The notes: a model not told the origin generated them from the letters alone. A DNA stretch of 64,000 nucleotides from Ariolimax columbianus (GCA_036924085.1 JAVGWX010000004.1:42798793-42862792); one strand, 5' to 3'; counted from the first letter of the stretch, positions 1 through 11,058 are shown. Program-made: numbers and translations.

Positions 1-359
1 TGTGTTGACTTTCCTTAATCATTCTCGTATGTCTTGTATGTCTGCATATAATGAATTTCCTCGATTTATATTTTTGAACGCCATTTCGTTTCTACTGAAT
101 AGCGATGTTTACTGTTCGATGTAAATTGATAAAGGCTTTTAACTATTCGAAATAATACAAATAAAAGCTTAGAACAATTCGCCATAATACGGGTAAACGG
201 CTGTAACTATTCAGTTGCGTACGAATATGAACAGTGAGTGAATGTTTGGCATAACAATGTGTGTTTAATACATCTACCAACATTTCAAATAATTATAAAT
301 TAATCAGCATAAATATATGGCGTTTCAAAATGTTATATCAAATTGGAGCCCATTTCTTA
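1..359. other. Unique A/T-rich sequence
   Basis: Nothing recognised on either strand. Confidence 0.5.
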
Positions 360-370
360 AAACGATTGAC

Positions 371-670
371 CCATAGCTGACTGCTAGCGTTAGGGCCAGC
401 GAACCAGAGCTGCCAAGACCCTTCTACACCTCCACGCGGTGATCCTGGCTGCAGCAGGGCAGACTGGCTAAGGAGAAGGGATCGAAGAGGGAATGCTAAC
501 CCGGTACTAAAAAAATGCTTGTTGGTCGGATGTGTTGGACCGAAAGGTGCAAATATCGCAGTCAAGCTGTAAACTACAACACAACGCATTCCATTCTCTG
601 GACTACATTCTGCTACTTAAGTCCTTTCAGGGCTTGGTAGCGGGAGATTGAGAACGAACAAAGCCAAGCC
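371..670 (+). mobile_element. Element A copy with AAGCC tail
   Basis: Interspersed repeat recognised by a shared core (tgcaaatatcgcagtcaagc and gagattgagaacgaac). This copy is 5'-truncated, ends in AAGCC repeats, and is bounded by an 11-bp TSD with one mismatch (aaacgattgac 360-370, aaacggttgac 671-681). No coding capacity is visible; 5' truncation and TSDs indicate target-primed reverse transcription. Confidence 0.82.
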
Positions 671-854
671 AAACGGTTGACTCACACTAACAAATCACTA
701 ATCAGTTTTAAAAATCCAATTGTAAAGTCATTGCTGCATGAAACATACACTCGGTTTAATAAATATGTGTTTCGACATATTTTTGTTCTTCCAAATACAT
801 ATACTCCCAAAACGTGCTACCGATCTTGTTACTGAGAGTTCTGAACAGACGTTC

Positions 855-878
855 TTCTTCTTCTTCTTCTGCGTACGC
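855..878 (-). mobile_element. 24-bp insertion of the LINE/SINE 3' terminus with TSD
   Basis: Twenty-four bases, in LINE sense GCGTACGCAG followed by AAG repeats, sit between two perfect copies of gaacagacgttc (843-854 and 879-890). This is the 3' tip of the LINE described at 973-4572 and nothing else, so it looks like an extremely 5'-truncated retrotransposition. A template-slippage duplication is the alternative. Confidence 0.7.
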
Positions 879-972
879 GAACAGACGTTCAATTGGGGCA
901 TATACTTGAGATGCATATTTAAAAATCTTAGATAGTTACTATAAAGTGAAGCAAAACAACATGGCATGATCT

Positions 973-3900
973 TCTTCTTCTTCTTCTGCGTACACAGTCA
1001 GACAGTAACCATTATTTTCTCGAAAAAAGCGGCGGTCATCCTGAGACTCTCGCCACTACCATAGAGCTTGTCTTGCAGTTCCACTGGCAATGGCCACATC
1101 TGCTCTCTCTGATCCTCGTATGTCGGGCAGTTCTGCAGCAGATGTTCAGTGGTCATTTTACCAGTACCGCACGGGCATTCGTCGGTACACCCTATCTTCA
1201 ATTTGTTGAAGAGGTGGTACCTCAGTCTGTTGTGGCCAGTGCGAAGTCTGAAGACAACGACCTGCTCTCTTCGGTTCAACTGGTAATAGGCATCGTTTTT
1301 GGTGTAACCAGTATGTTCGGTTTCCCATTTGGACATGTACCTGGCTTTGATAAGCCGTTTTGACTCTTCGTACGTCATACTGGTATCTATTTGTGGTAGC
1401 CTTGCACCTTCTTTTGCCAGTCTGTCTGCCTCCTCGTTGCCTTGGATGTTGCAGTGTGACGGAACCCACTGTACCACTACCCTTTTTGGTGCGGACTGTT
1501 GGCACAGTTTGCAGAGTGCTGCTCTTAAGTCATTAAGCTCAGTGTTTTTCTGGCTTTTTAGCGCTGTGACTACTTCGAGAGCATCTGTCAGCAGGACTAT
1601 ATGGCTCTCATTTTCACTGTGTGTTACCATTTCTTCCACTGCCGCCCTCAGTGCCTCTGCCTCTGCTCTGAAATTGCTCGTGTACTTACCAGTAGCGAAT
1701 GACAGTGTTATTTTTCTGCCATTTGGTAGGTTCAGGAATGCTCCTGCCCCTCCGTTCTGTGTAGTGTTTGTTACAGAGCCGTCGGTGTATGCATGGGTCC
1801 AGTCCATGCTTGGGTAGCTTTTCGTTATGAAGCTTAGGGTAGTATCTCTCCTTTCTTTTTCGGTCTGGCAGTTTTTGTTTGCAATACCTGGTATATTTTC
1901 TACCACCTCTGGAAATATATCCTGCCTCCAAGTAGGTTTTCGTACAGTAGTGATGGGTTTTGGTGTTGTTAGTGCGTTTATGGGATCTTCGTGCATCTTT
2001 GCTTTGGCTATTTCTGCAAAGTTTCTCCGCTTTAGTTTCCCAGTTCCCAAATTGTTTAGCCTCTGGTACATTGGATGGTCCGTCAGTCTTCGGAGTTTCT
2101 CTGACTGCAGCTGGGCTCTGCAGTCTCTTCTGTCGGTCATGGATTGCAGTTTTGTAATCTTTTCAAGTTCTACAATTGGCGTTGACTTCATGCCACCAGC
2201 TATGATTCTCATGGCTTGGTTTTGAAGTTTGTTAACTTTATCGAAGTTCGCCTTCGCTGCTGTTGTCCATGCCGCGATGCCATACTCGAGAACTGGTCTC
2301 ACTCTTCCAGTGTACAGTTTCTTTAGTATGCCTTCGTCTGCTCCCCAGCTTGTGCCAGCAAGTTTCCTCATGATCGCCATTCTTTCTCTGGCTTTCATTC
2401 GGTTTCTCTCAATCTGACTTTTCCATGTCATGCGCCGATCAAATGTGACTCCCAGATAGGTTGGGTTGTCGTTTGGCTGCAGGATTTTGCCATTTAGGCT
2501 TAGTTTGGTACTTTGGGGTTTTAATGAGAGCGAGAATATTGTGCACGTGGTTTTCTCCTCGTTTATTTTGACCAGCCATGAGTTCGCCCACTCTTCCAGC
2601 GATGTTAGGGCCGTTTGCATCCGATTTCTTGCTATGGTGAGATTCTTTTCAGAGGTCCACATAGCCAGATCGTCTGCAAACATTGAGCTATGGACTCTTC
2701 TTGGTATATTCTCTGTAATATCGTTTATATATACCAGGAAGAGTGTGGGTGACAGTACTCCCCCTTGGGGTACTCCCTGCTCGAGTGTCACCTTTTTGCT
2801 CATCTGCCCTTGTACTTGGACTCTGGCCGTTCTTTGTTTGAGGTAGTGGTTGATCCACTTGTACATCTTCCCACAAACATCACTTCTTCTTAGCTTGACT
2901 CTAAGTCCATCCTTCCAGACTTTGTCAAATGCCTTTTCCAGATCCACCCAAACAGCTACTGTGTGTTTCTGTGCCTGGTAGGCATCTTCTATCTCCTGGG
3001 CTATGAGGATGACCTGGTCCTCAGTGGATCTGTGCTGTCTAAAGCCGGCTTGCTGTGGAATTAGTATTCGTTTTTCTTCCAGATGCCACATCAGTCTGGT
3101 GTTTATCATCCGTTCCATCAGCTTGCCGACACAGCTCAGTAGGCTTATGGGCCTGTATCCATTCGGATCTGTTTTGTCCTTTCCTGTTTTTGGTACTGGT
3201 ACCAGTATTGCATCTTTCCATGCCTGGGGTACAATACCCCTTTTCCAGCTTTGGTTCAGGACTGACAGTAGTTTTTCCTTCGCTGTTTGGCCCAGCCCCA
3301 TCAGCATTTCGTTTGTTATCCCGTCTTTTCCGGGAGATTTCCTTCTCTTTAGTGTTCTCATAGCCTCTTCCATTTCGCGCATTGTTAGTTTGGCCATCAT
3401 GTGCTCTTCAGGAGCCGTATTTTTGTTTTCGTGCCCCTTTAGCTCTTCGCTAATGTCTGTATGCTTATCTGCAGGGACCTCGATGTGGTTTGCTCTGGCA
3501 TAGTGATCGACAAAGGCGTTTGCGGCTTTCTTACCTGTGATCAAGTTCTCGCCTTGCTTGATAGTAATTTGTTTCTTTGACGGGGTTTCGTCGTTCATGG
3601 CTCTGACTAGCTTCCATAGCTTGTTCCCTTCTTTGTCCAGGTTTAAACTTTCCGTTTTATTTTTCCAACTTTCTCTTGCTGTTTGCTTGAGAGTGTGTTT
3701 GTACTTCGCCGCGGCGGCTTTGAGGGCGATGTTTGCCTCCACGGATTTTTCTCGTTCTGCCATGTTTCTAGCATTTGTTACTGCATCTTCCACTTTCTGT
3801 AACTCATCATTCCAGTAGGGCTTATAGTTTTTCCTAGCTCCTCTTGGGATGGTTTCAGTGGCGGCTTGCATTATTGCCTTGCTTAGGCTCTCTACCATGG

Positions 3901-4572
3901 GCTTCATTTTGGTGTTTCGTGTGTTGATGGTTTCACACAGCCCATCTGTCAGGATTGCAAATCTGTCCCAGTCGGCTCGTTTGTAATTCCAACGTGGGAG
4001 CGGTTTTGTTTCCTGTGGGCCTACTTCCATGTCAATGGTTAGCCTGATCGGCCTGTGGTCGCTACCTGCCAGTTGGTTTAGCACCTGGCGGTCTATTTTA
4101 TAGTGTATGTCCTGTGTGGAGAAGGCCAAATCTGGAGTCGAGGTGGTATGCCATGTTCTTGAATAGAAGCTAGGGCTATCCTCCGGCCTATTGATTAGGG
4201 AGAGATTTGCATCTATCTCCCAATCTTCCACTTCGTCACCGCTGCTGTCTGTGTCAGAGTATCCCCATCTCTCCGAGTGGCTGTTGAAATCTCCAACCAC
4301 TATGCAGTTGGAGTCTCTGACCTCCATACTCGAGAGCGATAGGTCTCTGTTTGGTGGTCCGTACAGATTGAAAATGCGGAGCTTCGTCTCTTGAGCCATT
4401 ATGTCAACTCCTACAATTTCTGCTTGTCCGGTGTGATTGACAGGTACCGCGCTACTCGGTATGCTGTTTCTGGTCAGTATCAGGACCCCTCCTTTGTGGC
4501 CTTCTCTATCTAGACGGAAAGTCTGGTATCCTCTGATTGAGAATTTATGGTTATTGTTGAGGTGCGTTTCCT
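973..4572 (-). mobile_element. I/Nimb-like LINE, copy 1, 5'-truncated, flanked by TSD
   Basis: A non-LTR retrotransposon of 3.6 kb bounded by a perfect 12-bp target-site duplication (atggcatgatct at 961-972 and 4573-4584). In its own sense it starts at the Glu of the endonuclease QETHL-type motif and ends, a few bases after the ORF stop, in ACGCAG(AAG)n. The 3' untranslated part is only about 25 nt. ORF1 and the first part of the endonuclease are missing. The perfect TSD and the undamaged reading frame point to recent insertion. Confidence 0.93.
998..4570 (-). CDS. LINE ORF2 polyprotein: endonuclease-RT-RNase H-CCHC (partial)
   Basis: The frame is open without stop from the truncation point at 4570 to 998 (1190 codons); the first Met (4399) is inside the endonuclease, so there is no genuine start. 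Counting from that Met: EEP endonuclease with GDFNSH (about 33) and SDHRP (about 111); reverse transcriptase with GYRPISLL (about 411) and the catalytic FADD (about 574); RNase H with YTDGS (about 868) and WVPSHCN (about 975); C-terminal CPCGTG...H...C zinc-finger-like motif (about 1073). RT plus RNase H plus this finger is the arrangement of the I clade, including Nimb elements known from molluscs. The protein would nick target DNA and copy its RNA. The copy itself lacks the N-terminal endonuclease strand and ORF1. Confidence 0.93.
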   Translation of the reverse strand, partial: ETHLNNNHKFSIRGYQTFRLDREGHKGGVLILTRNSIPSSAVPVNHTGQAEIVGVDIMAQETKLRIFNLYGPPNRDLSLSSMEVRDSNCIVVGDFNSHSERWGYSDTDSSGDEVEDWEIDANLSLINRPEDSPSFYSRTWHTTSTPDLAFSTQDIHYKIDRQVLNQLAGSDHRPIRLTIDMEVGPQETKPLPRWNYKRADWDRFAILTDGLCETINTRNTKMKPMVESLSKAIMQAATETIPRGARKNYKPYWNDELQKVEDAVTNARNMAEREKSVEANIALKAAAAKYKHTLKQTARESWKNKTESLNLDKEGNKLWKLVRAMNDETPSKKQITIKQGENLITGKKAANAFVDHYARANHIEVPADKHTDISEELKGHENKNTAPEEHMMAKLTMREMEEAMRTLKRRKSPGKDGITNEMLMGLGQTAKEKLLSVLNQSWKRGIVPQAWKDAILVPVPKTGKDKTDPNGYRPISLLSCVGKLMERMINTRLMWHLEEKRILIPQQAGFRQHRSTEDQVILIAQEIEDAYQAQKHTVAVWVDLEKAFDKVWKDGLRVKLRRSDVCGKMYKWINHYLKQRTARVQVQGQMSKKVTLEQGVPQGGVLSPTLFLVYINDITENIPRRVHSSMFADDLAMWTSEKNLTIARNRMQTALTSLEEWANSWLVKINEEKTTCTIFSLSLKPQSTKLSLNGKILQPNDNPTYLGVTFDRRMTWKSQIERNRMKARERMAIMRKLAGTSWGADEGILKKLYTGRVRPVLEYGIAAWTTAAKANFDKVNKLQNQAMRIIAGGMKSTPIVELEKITKLQSMTDRRDCRAQLQSEKLRRLTDHPMYQRLNNLGTGKLKRRNFAEIAKAKMHEDPINALTTPKPITTVRKPTWRQDIFPEVVENIPGIANKNCQTEKERRDTTLSFITKSYPSMDWTHAYTDGSVTNTTQNGGAGAFLNLPNGRKITLSFATGKYTSNFRAEAEALRAAVEEMVTHSENESHIVLLTDALEVVTALKSQKNTELNDLRAALCKLCQQSAPKRVVVQWVPSHCNIQGNEEADRLAKEGARLPQIDTSMTYEESKRLIKARYMSKWETEHTGYTKNDAYYQLNRREQVVVFRLRTGHNRLRYHLFNKLKIGCTDECPCGTGKMTTEHLLQNCPTYEDQREQMWPLPVELQDKLYGSGESLRMTAAFFEKIMVTV

Positions 4573-4744
4573 ATGGCATGATCTAAACCAATACAACATT
4601 CACAGTGAATATATAACACAGATTGCGATTTGTATACTTTTGGCTTTAACATGTCAGCTGATGCAACCTGCAACACGATACCGTACACGTAATAATCGCA
4701 AGGGGCCGTGCAGCAAGTTATTATTGAATTGAAACTGATAGGTC

Positions 4745-5040
4745 AAAAATGCAGCAGTGAATGAGCTGACAGCAGCCAGACTCATAGTTGAATGCTTGCA
4801 TCAGGGTCAGTGACCTTACAACCTTACAAAAACTCCTTCCCCCTTCCAGTGGCGAACCTGAAAACAGACTGAAAAGCAAACAGCCTGTTTAAGAGATTAA
4901 GGATCGAAGAGGGAAGACAAACGGGACGCCCAAAATGCCGTGCTGAAATCGGATGTATTGAGCCGGAAGTGATCGCAGCCTCGCGGTAAACTGCGATACA
5001 AAGGTCCTTTTCAGAACCAAAGCGAAAAAAAGCGGAAACT
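4745..5040 (+). repeat. Old, diverged element A relative
   Basis: Keeps the order of element A landmarks (gtcagtgacc, gatcgaagagggaag, gctgaaatcggatgt, gtaaactgcgatac) but with many differences. Resembles the copy at 45365-45590 more than the others, so it probably belongs to an older subfamily. Confidence 0.6.
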
Positions 5041-5411
5041 GAAAGCTGTTTACTTGTTTCGGTCTAAAAGTATCACACCAGTCTCTGACCTATTTATATT
5101 CAATTACTGGATACTATTCAGCCGAATACGAAAAGTTAATTGAATACTCTATTCGGCTCTGTATCGAATATTCGATGCATCGATAATCACCACACATGAG
5201 ATTCCGGCTGATGTGATCTTCTCTTACATACATCTTCCCTATATCTTCTCTGGTTTCCTCAGCCTGTTCCTCTCGTTGTGAGGATTCTGGAGGAGTCGCA
5301 CAAGTAGAGTTGATAATTTGAGTATGTTTGCAGATTGTGCAACAGTCACTTTATTTATAAGAATTTAGTTTGATGAATTGGAAAGTAAAGTAAGTCTTAT
5401 AGCATAAATTT

Positions 5412-5790
5412 ATTTTTCTTCGTCGTTTGTTCTCCCGCTACCAAGGCATGAAAAGGGCTTTGCCAGTAGCAGAATGTTGTCCGAAGAACGGAATGCGTTG
5501 TGTCGTAGTTTACAGCTTGACTGTGATATTTGCACCTTTCGGTCTGACACATCCGACTTTAGCAGGCATTTTTGGGTGCAGGGATAGTCTTCCCTTTTCG
5601 ATGCCGTCTCTTTAGCGAGGCTGCTTTGTCGCAGCCTGTTATCCACGATTACCGCGTGGAGGTGTAGACGGGTCTTGGCAGCTTTGGTTCGCTGGCCCTG
5701 ACACTAGCAGTCAGTTATGGGTCGCTGACCGCTGCAGCTCATGCGTTGCTCAGCATCTTGATCCCATAATAGAAACTGATGTCGCAGATC
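5412..5790 (-). repeat. Element A copy
   Basis: Antisense copy with the terminal gttctcccgctacc, the gatatttgcacctttcggtc core and the 5' portion ending gctcagcatcttgatcccat. The tail is ctt/cgt-rich (GAA-type). Open frames across it are not protein coding. Confidence 0.75.
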
Positions 5791-5934
5791 AAGTGTTGGA
5801 GATTCTATTTTCCTAGGTCTTATCCTTTAATAAGAGGGAGTGGTCAGTTCCCTTTCTCGCTGCTTTTCCTTTCCCAACAGTAAGACATTGGATCATTTAC
5901 GACTGGGTTGGGGAGATAAGAGCAATCAAGGTAG

Positions 5935-6140
5935 GTGAAACATATTGACCAAGACCCGACCTCATGCTATCCTGCTTCCTGGAAACAGGCTGTGCCAATG
6001 CAGTCTATCTAGTGAGGTGGGGATCGACACTGTAATCAATATAGTAGTGCACTTACTGAGGATCCACCCATCGTGCTACAAGTACACCTCGGGATGTAGA
6101 AAGAGCCACTGTAACCATCTACCATAAAAACGTCGTCAAG
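5935..6140. repeat. Interspersed repeat of unknown class
   Basis: Shares with 16785-17010 gaccaagaccc, ggaaacaggctgt, gtggggatcgac and cacctcgggatgt. A third, antisense piece occurs near 38940-39010. No structural features identified. Confidence 0.5.
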
Positions 6141-6174
6141 AGTTGACTCACATCAGAACAAGTAGATTGGAACG

Positions 6175-6207
<33 letters not shown>

Positions 6208-6297
6208 ACACGCATAGTTTAAGAGAGGACAGTAAAGATAAGTAACGAATGTTTAATGTACGTCATAACGAAGTCCCCGTAATCTGACCATGATTTG

Positions 6298-6482
6298 GCT
6301 TGGCTTGGTTTGACTTGGCTTGGCTTGGCTTCGTTCGTTCTCAATCTCCTGCTACCAAACCTTGAAACGGACTTAAGTAGAAGAATGTAGTCCAGAGAAC
6401 GGAATGCGTTGTGTTGTAGTTTACAGCTTGACTGCGATATTTGCAACTTTCGTTCCAACACATCCGACTTCAGCAAGACCGG
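6298..6482 (-). mobile_element. Element A copy with AAGCC tail and TSD
   Basis: A 5'-truncated antisense copy; its tail appears here as repeated ggctt (AAGCC in sense). Flanked by ccatgatttg at 6288-6297 and 6483-6492. Confidence 0.82.
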
Positions 6483-6534
6483 CCATGATTTGAGATTGAC
6501 AACGATTGTTGCAATCGGCTAAATTCTATAACTA

Positions 6535-6715
6535 AAAAAAAATAAAAAACGGGTTTTTTTTCCCCATTTTATCTCGGTCTCTCTCGACAGATCGACAACA
6601 TCGCACCCAGGGATCTCCGAAAAAATTGACATCATGAACCCCAGCTCGAAATCGAACCCCGAACACGAGGCAAACGGCTTGACCACTTCGCCACAGAGAC
6701 CCCAATATTCTGGTA
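6535..6715 (-). mobile_element. tRNA-derived SINE, type T5
   Basis: In sense: tctctgtggcgaagtggtca (A-box) and ggggttcgatttcgag (B-box), a body with gagatccctgggtgcg, and an A-rich 3' end. Seen once. Confidence 0.65.
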
Positions 6716-6719
6716 CAAT

Positions 6720-7130
6720 TCTCTTCAATTCAAGGGCTGTCTCCACAACGAAAGTTGGGTGAAATGGACCTTCAATATCCTCTGTCTCTTGTCTTGACGG
6801 TACTCGCGACACGACTTTTGATGTGGCTTTCCCACTTATATCGCTGCCCGCTTCTTGTGCGCCGACCTGCAACTTCAGTATTGTTTTCAATAAAGTATCG
6901 TGTCTTTTTATATGACCAAAGTATTTTACTTGCTTAATTTCAATGTATGTGAATAGCTCTCCCCCATGCCTACTCTAGTCAGGACGTCGATATTTGTTTG
7001 TTTCTATTTCCAAGAAATCCGACACATTCTTCTTAATAACCACATTTCGAAGCCTATATTTTGTTTTCTAACTGTTTATTCATAGTCCATGTTTCTGTAC
7101 CGTATAATAATATTGAATATATATATATAA
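6720..7130 (-). pseudogene. LINE RT C-terminal remnant
   Basis: Reverse frames give the LLYGTETWTM motif and further on KTILKLQVG, typical of the region after the RT palm in endonuclease-RT LINEs, broken by stops and frameshifts. Dead. Confidence 0.6.
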
Positions 7131-7239
7131 ACATCTGAAATAATAGAAAGAAGACAAGAAGGAGATTAGATTCTGGACACGGTAAAATCATTGTCTGGAA
7201 TTGGGTCAGTAGAAATGATAAACAGCTTTATATGTAGGA

Positions 7240-7515
7240 AAGTGGAGTCGCGTAGCGCAGTGGTTAGCGCTTTGGCTTCGCATCTGAGTGGTCCTGGGTT
7301 CAACCCCAGTTGAGGCGGTAATGTTTTTTTCAGACCCCAATGGGTCCCGGGTCGACCCAGCCTTAAATGGGTACCGGTTCAGTCCGGGAAGTAAAAGCGG
7401 CGACAGAGAGGAGATGGCTACCGCCCTCATATAGCCGAGCCTTTGAAATGTGAGATCGCTAACACCTCACACCCCTACGGCAGTAATGCTATGGGATACT
7501 TTACTTTACTTTACT
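7240..7515 (+). mobile_element. tRNA-derived SINE, type T3
   Basis: Head cgtagcgcagtggttagcgc and B-box gggttcaacccc, body gggtcccgggtcgacccagc, 3' end agtaatgctatgggatac followed by (CTTTA)n. An open frame across it on the other strand is incidental. Confidence 0.82.
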
Positions 7516-8346
7516 TATGTAGGAAAGTTAAGTTAAAAAATTATGACCTTTCCTAATCGGGATGTCAAATATAAATAGCATATTTATTGTTATATTAGCT
7601 TGCTACAGCAGTGGACTTCTGGAAGTTTTTTCCCCCTTTCAAATAAATCATTGAAAACCTTTCCAGTCTCGCATGGAATATCTTTTGAAGTTTTGGGGCT
7701 TAAAGTTTCTACTGTCTGGGACAGCCAGCCTCACGCCCAATTCTCTTGTCACATCCTGGCAGGTTGGTTACTATTCATTGCTCCCATTTCGTGCCCCGGT
7801 AACACATTTAACATTGGAACGAGTATACTGCATGTTTAGTGAACAAATAAATATAATACTCATTATATAGTAGAAAATATAACAATCTCGTGTGCACTGA
7901 TCAATTCTCACACAAAAAGGGTTTTCTCATAGAGACGAAGAACGGCTTGTTTTAGTACAACAAAGAGAAACATGCATCGTACGGCAGCCACACAAGATGC
8001 TACTCAGCGAGTGGAGGAGTAGTTAACATTTTTCGGTATCTGATATGGATCAACTTAAGACAATGTTGACGATCACTACGCAGATTACTCAAGGGTCGAC
8101 CAACTTAAACATAAAGTCAAGACCCAGAGACGAGAAGATAAGATTATCGGAATTCATGGCGTCTGTGAGGACCAGGGTGGATTAGATCAAATGGGTCGAG
8201 ATGACGGTCACAGTTTAGAAAACACTGTTGTAATTTTTATATTGCCTGAGTTTTACTGAGAAGAAGAGTAAAGAATAGTAACACTGTCACCTGTCAGGCA
8301 TGTCGTAAGAGACGACTAAGAACGGATGTGCATGACACTGGCTACC
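7516..8346. other. Unannotated stretch
   Basis: No ORF, domain or LRR exon recognised. The catGTCGtaagagaCGACtaa motif occurs at 8299-8320. Confidence 0.5.
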
Positions 8347-8690
8347 GTTAAGTTCAAAGGTTAATAACTTGTGTATTTGTTGAGTTGAAAGGTTAATGAC
8401 TTGCCGTGTATTTGTTGAGTTCAAAGGTTAAAGGATTGTGTATTGGTTGATTTCAAATGTTAATGACTTGTCATGTATTTGTTGAGTTCAAATGTTAATA
8501 ACTTGCCGTGTAGTTGTTGAGTTCAACGGTTAATGGATTGTGTATTTGTTGAGTGCAAAGGTTAAAGACTTGTCGTGTATTTGTTGAGTTCAAAGGTTAA
8601 TAACGTGTCGTGTATATGTTGAATTCAACGGTTAATGGCTTGTAGTGTATTTGTTGAGCTCAACTGTTGATGACTTGCGGTGTATTTGTG
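8347..8690 (+). repeat. Degenerate ~36-bp tandem repeat
   Basis: About ten units of the type gtgtatttgttgagttcaaa plus ggttaatgacttg, with substitutions and small indels. Confidence 0.85.
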
Positions 8691-8918
8691 GGAAGACATT
8701 CTCTACAAGGACCTGAAAAGGTTGTGATTGATTGATAGGTCGTTGGTATCAGTACATCAGACATTGTTGAAAACAGTTTTGGTATTTATGTATTGAAACT
8801 TGTTTCGTTCAACACAGTTAGAATCTAGCCACAACATGTACCAGTAGCATTGATGGTAGCCGTAAACGGTACATCGCTGACAACCAACCCGCAAATCAAA
8901 TTGACTAGTAGCAATAAC

Positions 8919-11058
8919 GAGCCTGGATAACAGGCTGCAACAGAGGAATCGAAGAGCGAATGCTAACCCAGTACTCTTCTTCTTCGTACGCAGACAGTAA
9001 GCATAATTTTTTCGAAAAAAGCGGCGGTCATCCTGAGGCTGTCGCCACTGCCAAAGAGCTTGTCTTGCAGTTCCACTGGTGATGGCCCCATCTGCTCTCT
9101 CTGATCCTCGTATGTCGGGCAGTTCTGCAGCAGATGTTCAGCGGTCATTTTCCCAGTACCGCACGGGCATTCGTCGGTACACCCTATCTTCAATTTGTTG
9201 AATAGGTGGTACCTCAGTCTATTGTGGCCAGTGCGAAGTCTGAAGACAACGACCTGCTCTCTTCGGTTCAACTGGTAATAGGCATCGTTTTTGGTGAAAC
9301 CAGAATGTTCGGTTTCCCATTTGGTCATGTATCTGGCTTTGATAAGCCGTTTTGACTCTTCGTACGTCATACTGGTATCTGTTTGTGGTAGTTTTGCACC
9401 TTCTTTTGCCAGTCTGTCTGCCTCCTCGTTGCCTTGGATGTTGCAGTGTGATGGGACCCACTGTACCACTACCCTTTTTGGTGCGGACTGCTGGCACAGT
9501 TTGCAGAGTGCTGCTCTTAAGTCATTAAGCTCAGTATTTTTCTGGCTTTTTAGCGCTGTGACTACGGCGAGAGCATCTGTAAGCAGGACTATATGGCTTT
9601 CATTTTCTTTATGTGTCACCATTTCTTCCACTGCCGCCCTCAGTGCCTCTGCCTCCGCTCTGAAATTGCTTGTGTACTTACCAGTAGCGAATGACAGTGT
9701 TATTTGTCTGCCATTTGGTAGGTTCAGGAATGCTCCTGCCCCTCCGTTCTGTGTTGTGTTTGTTACAGAACCGTCGGTGTATGCATGGGTCCAGTCCCTG
9801 CTTGGGTAGCTTTTCGTTATGAAGCTTAGGGTAGTATCTCTCCTTTCTTTTTCAGTCTGGCAGTTTTTGTTTGCAATACCTGGTATATTTTCTACCACCT
9901 CTGGAAATATATCCTGCCTCCAGGTAGGTTTTCGAACAGTAGTGATGGGTTTTGGTGTTGTTAGTGCGTTTATGGGATCTTCGTGCATCTTTGCTTTGGC
10001 TATTTCTGCAAAGTTTCTCCGCTTTAGTTTCCCATTTCCCAAATTGTTTAGTCTCTGGTGCATTGGATGGTCGGTCTGCCTTCGGAGTTTCTCTGACTGC
10101 AGCTGGGCTCTGCAGTCTCTTCTAGCGGTCATGGATTGCAGTTTTGTAATCTTTTCAAGTTCTACAATTGGCGTTGACTTCATGCCACCTGTTATAATTC
10201 TCATGGCTTGGTTTTGAAGTTTGCTAACTTTATCGAAGTTCGCCTTCGCTGCTGTTGTCCATGCCGCAATGCCATACTCGAGAACTGGTCTCACTCTTCC
10301 AGTGTACAGTTTCTTAAGTATGCCTTCGTCTGCTCCCCAGCTTGTGCCAGCAAGTTTCCTCATGATTGCCATTCTTTCTCTGGCTTTCATTCGGTTTCTC
10401 TCAATCTGACTTTTCCATGTCATGCGCCGATCAAATGTGACTCCCAGATAGGTTGGGTTGACGTTTGGCTGCAGGAATTTGCCATTTAGACTTAATTTGG
10501 TATTTTGGGGTTTTAATGAAAGCGATAATATTGTGCATGTGGTTTTCTCCTCGTTTATTTTGACCAGCCATGAGTTCGCCCACTCTTCCAGCGATGTTAG
10601 GGCCGTCTGCATCCGATTTCTTGCTATGGTGAGATTCTTTTCAGAGGTCCACATAGCCAGATCGTCTGCAAACATTGAGCTATGGACTCTTCTTGGTATA
10701 TTCTCTGTAATATCGTTTATATATACCAGGAAGAGTGTGGGTGACAGTACTCCCCCTTGGGGTACTCACTGCTCCAGTGTCACCTTTTTGCTCATCTGCC
10801 CTTCTACTTGGACTCTGGTGTTCTTTGTTTGAGGTAGTGGTTGATCCACTTGTACATTTTCCCACAAACATCACTTCTTCTTAGTTTTAACCCAGTACTC
10901 AAAAATGCTTGCTGAAGTCGGATGTGTTGGACCGAAAGGTGCACATATCGCAGTCAAGCTGTAAACTACGACATATAGAATTCCGTTATCTGGACTACAT
11001 TCTGCTACTTAAGCCTTTTCAGCGTTTGGTAGCGGGAGATTGAGAACGAACGAAGCCT
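8919..11058 (+). mobile_element. Element A copy split by LINE copy 2
   Basis: The two halves, 8919-8976 and 10888-11058, join at the LINE target site into one element A that ends gagattgagaacgaac. It therefore predates the LINE insertion. Confidence 0.85.
8977..10887 (-). mobile_element. I/Nimb-like LINE, copy 2, 5'-truncated, nested in element A
   Basis: The same LINE as 973-4572, starting inside the RT domain. A perfect 13-bp TSD (taacccagtactc, 8964-8976 and 10888-10900) shows insertion into an element A copy whose two halves remain on either side. The reading frame from FADD through RNase H and the zinc finger is open (10675-8963) but upstream, in the QGVPQGG motif of RT, one codon has become TGA (near 10770). 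The 3' end has lost the original stop and reads into the GAA tail. Confidence 0.93.

Noticed and set aside
1158..3818. Several 60-166 codon open frames on the + strand opposite the LINE
   Set aside because: Shadow frames of the LINE polyprotein; the same ones recur at 9219-10832 and 43385-43873.
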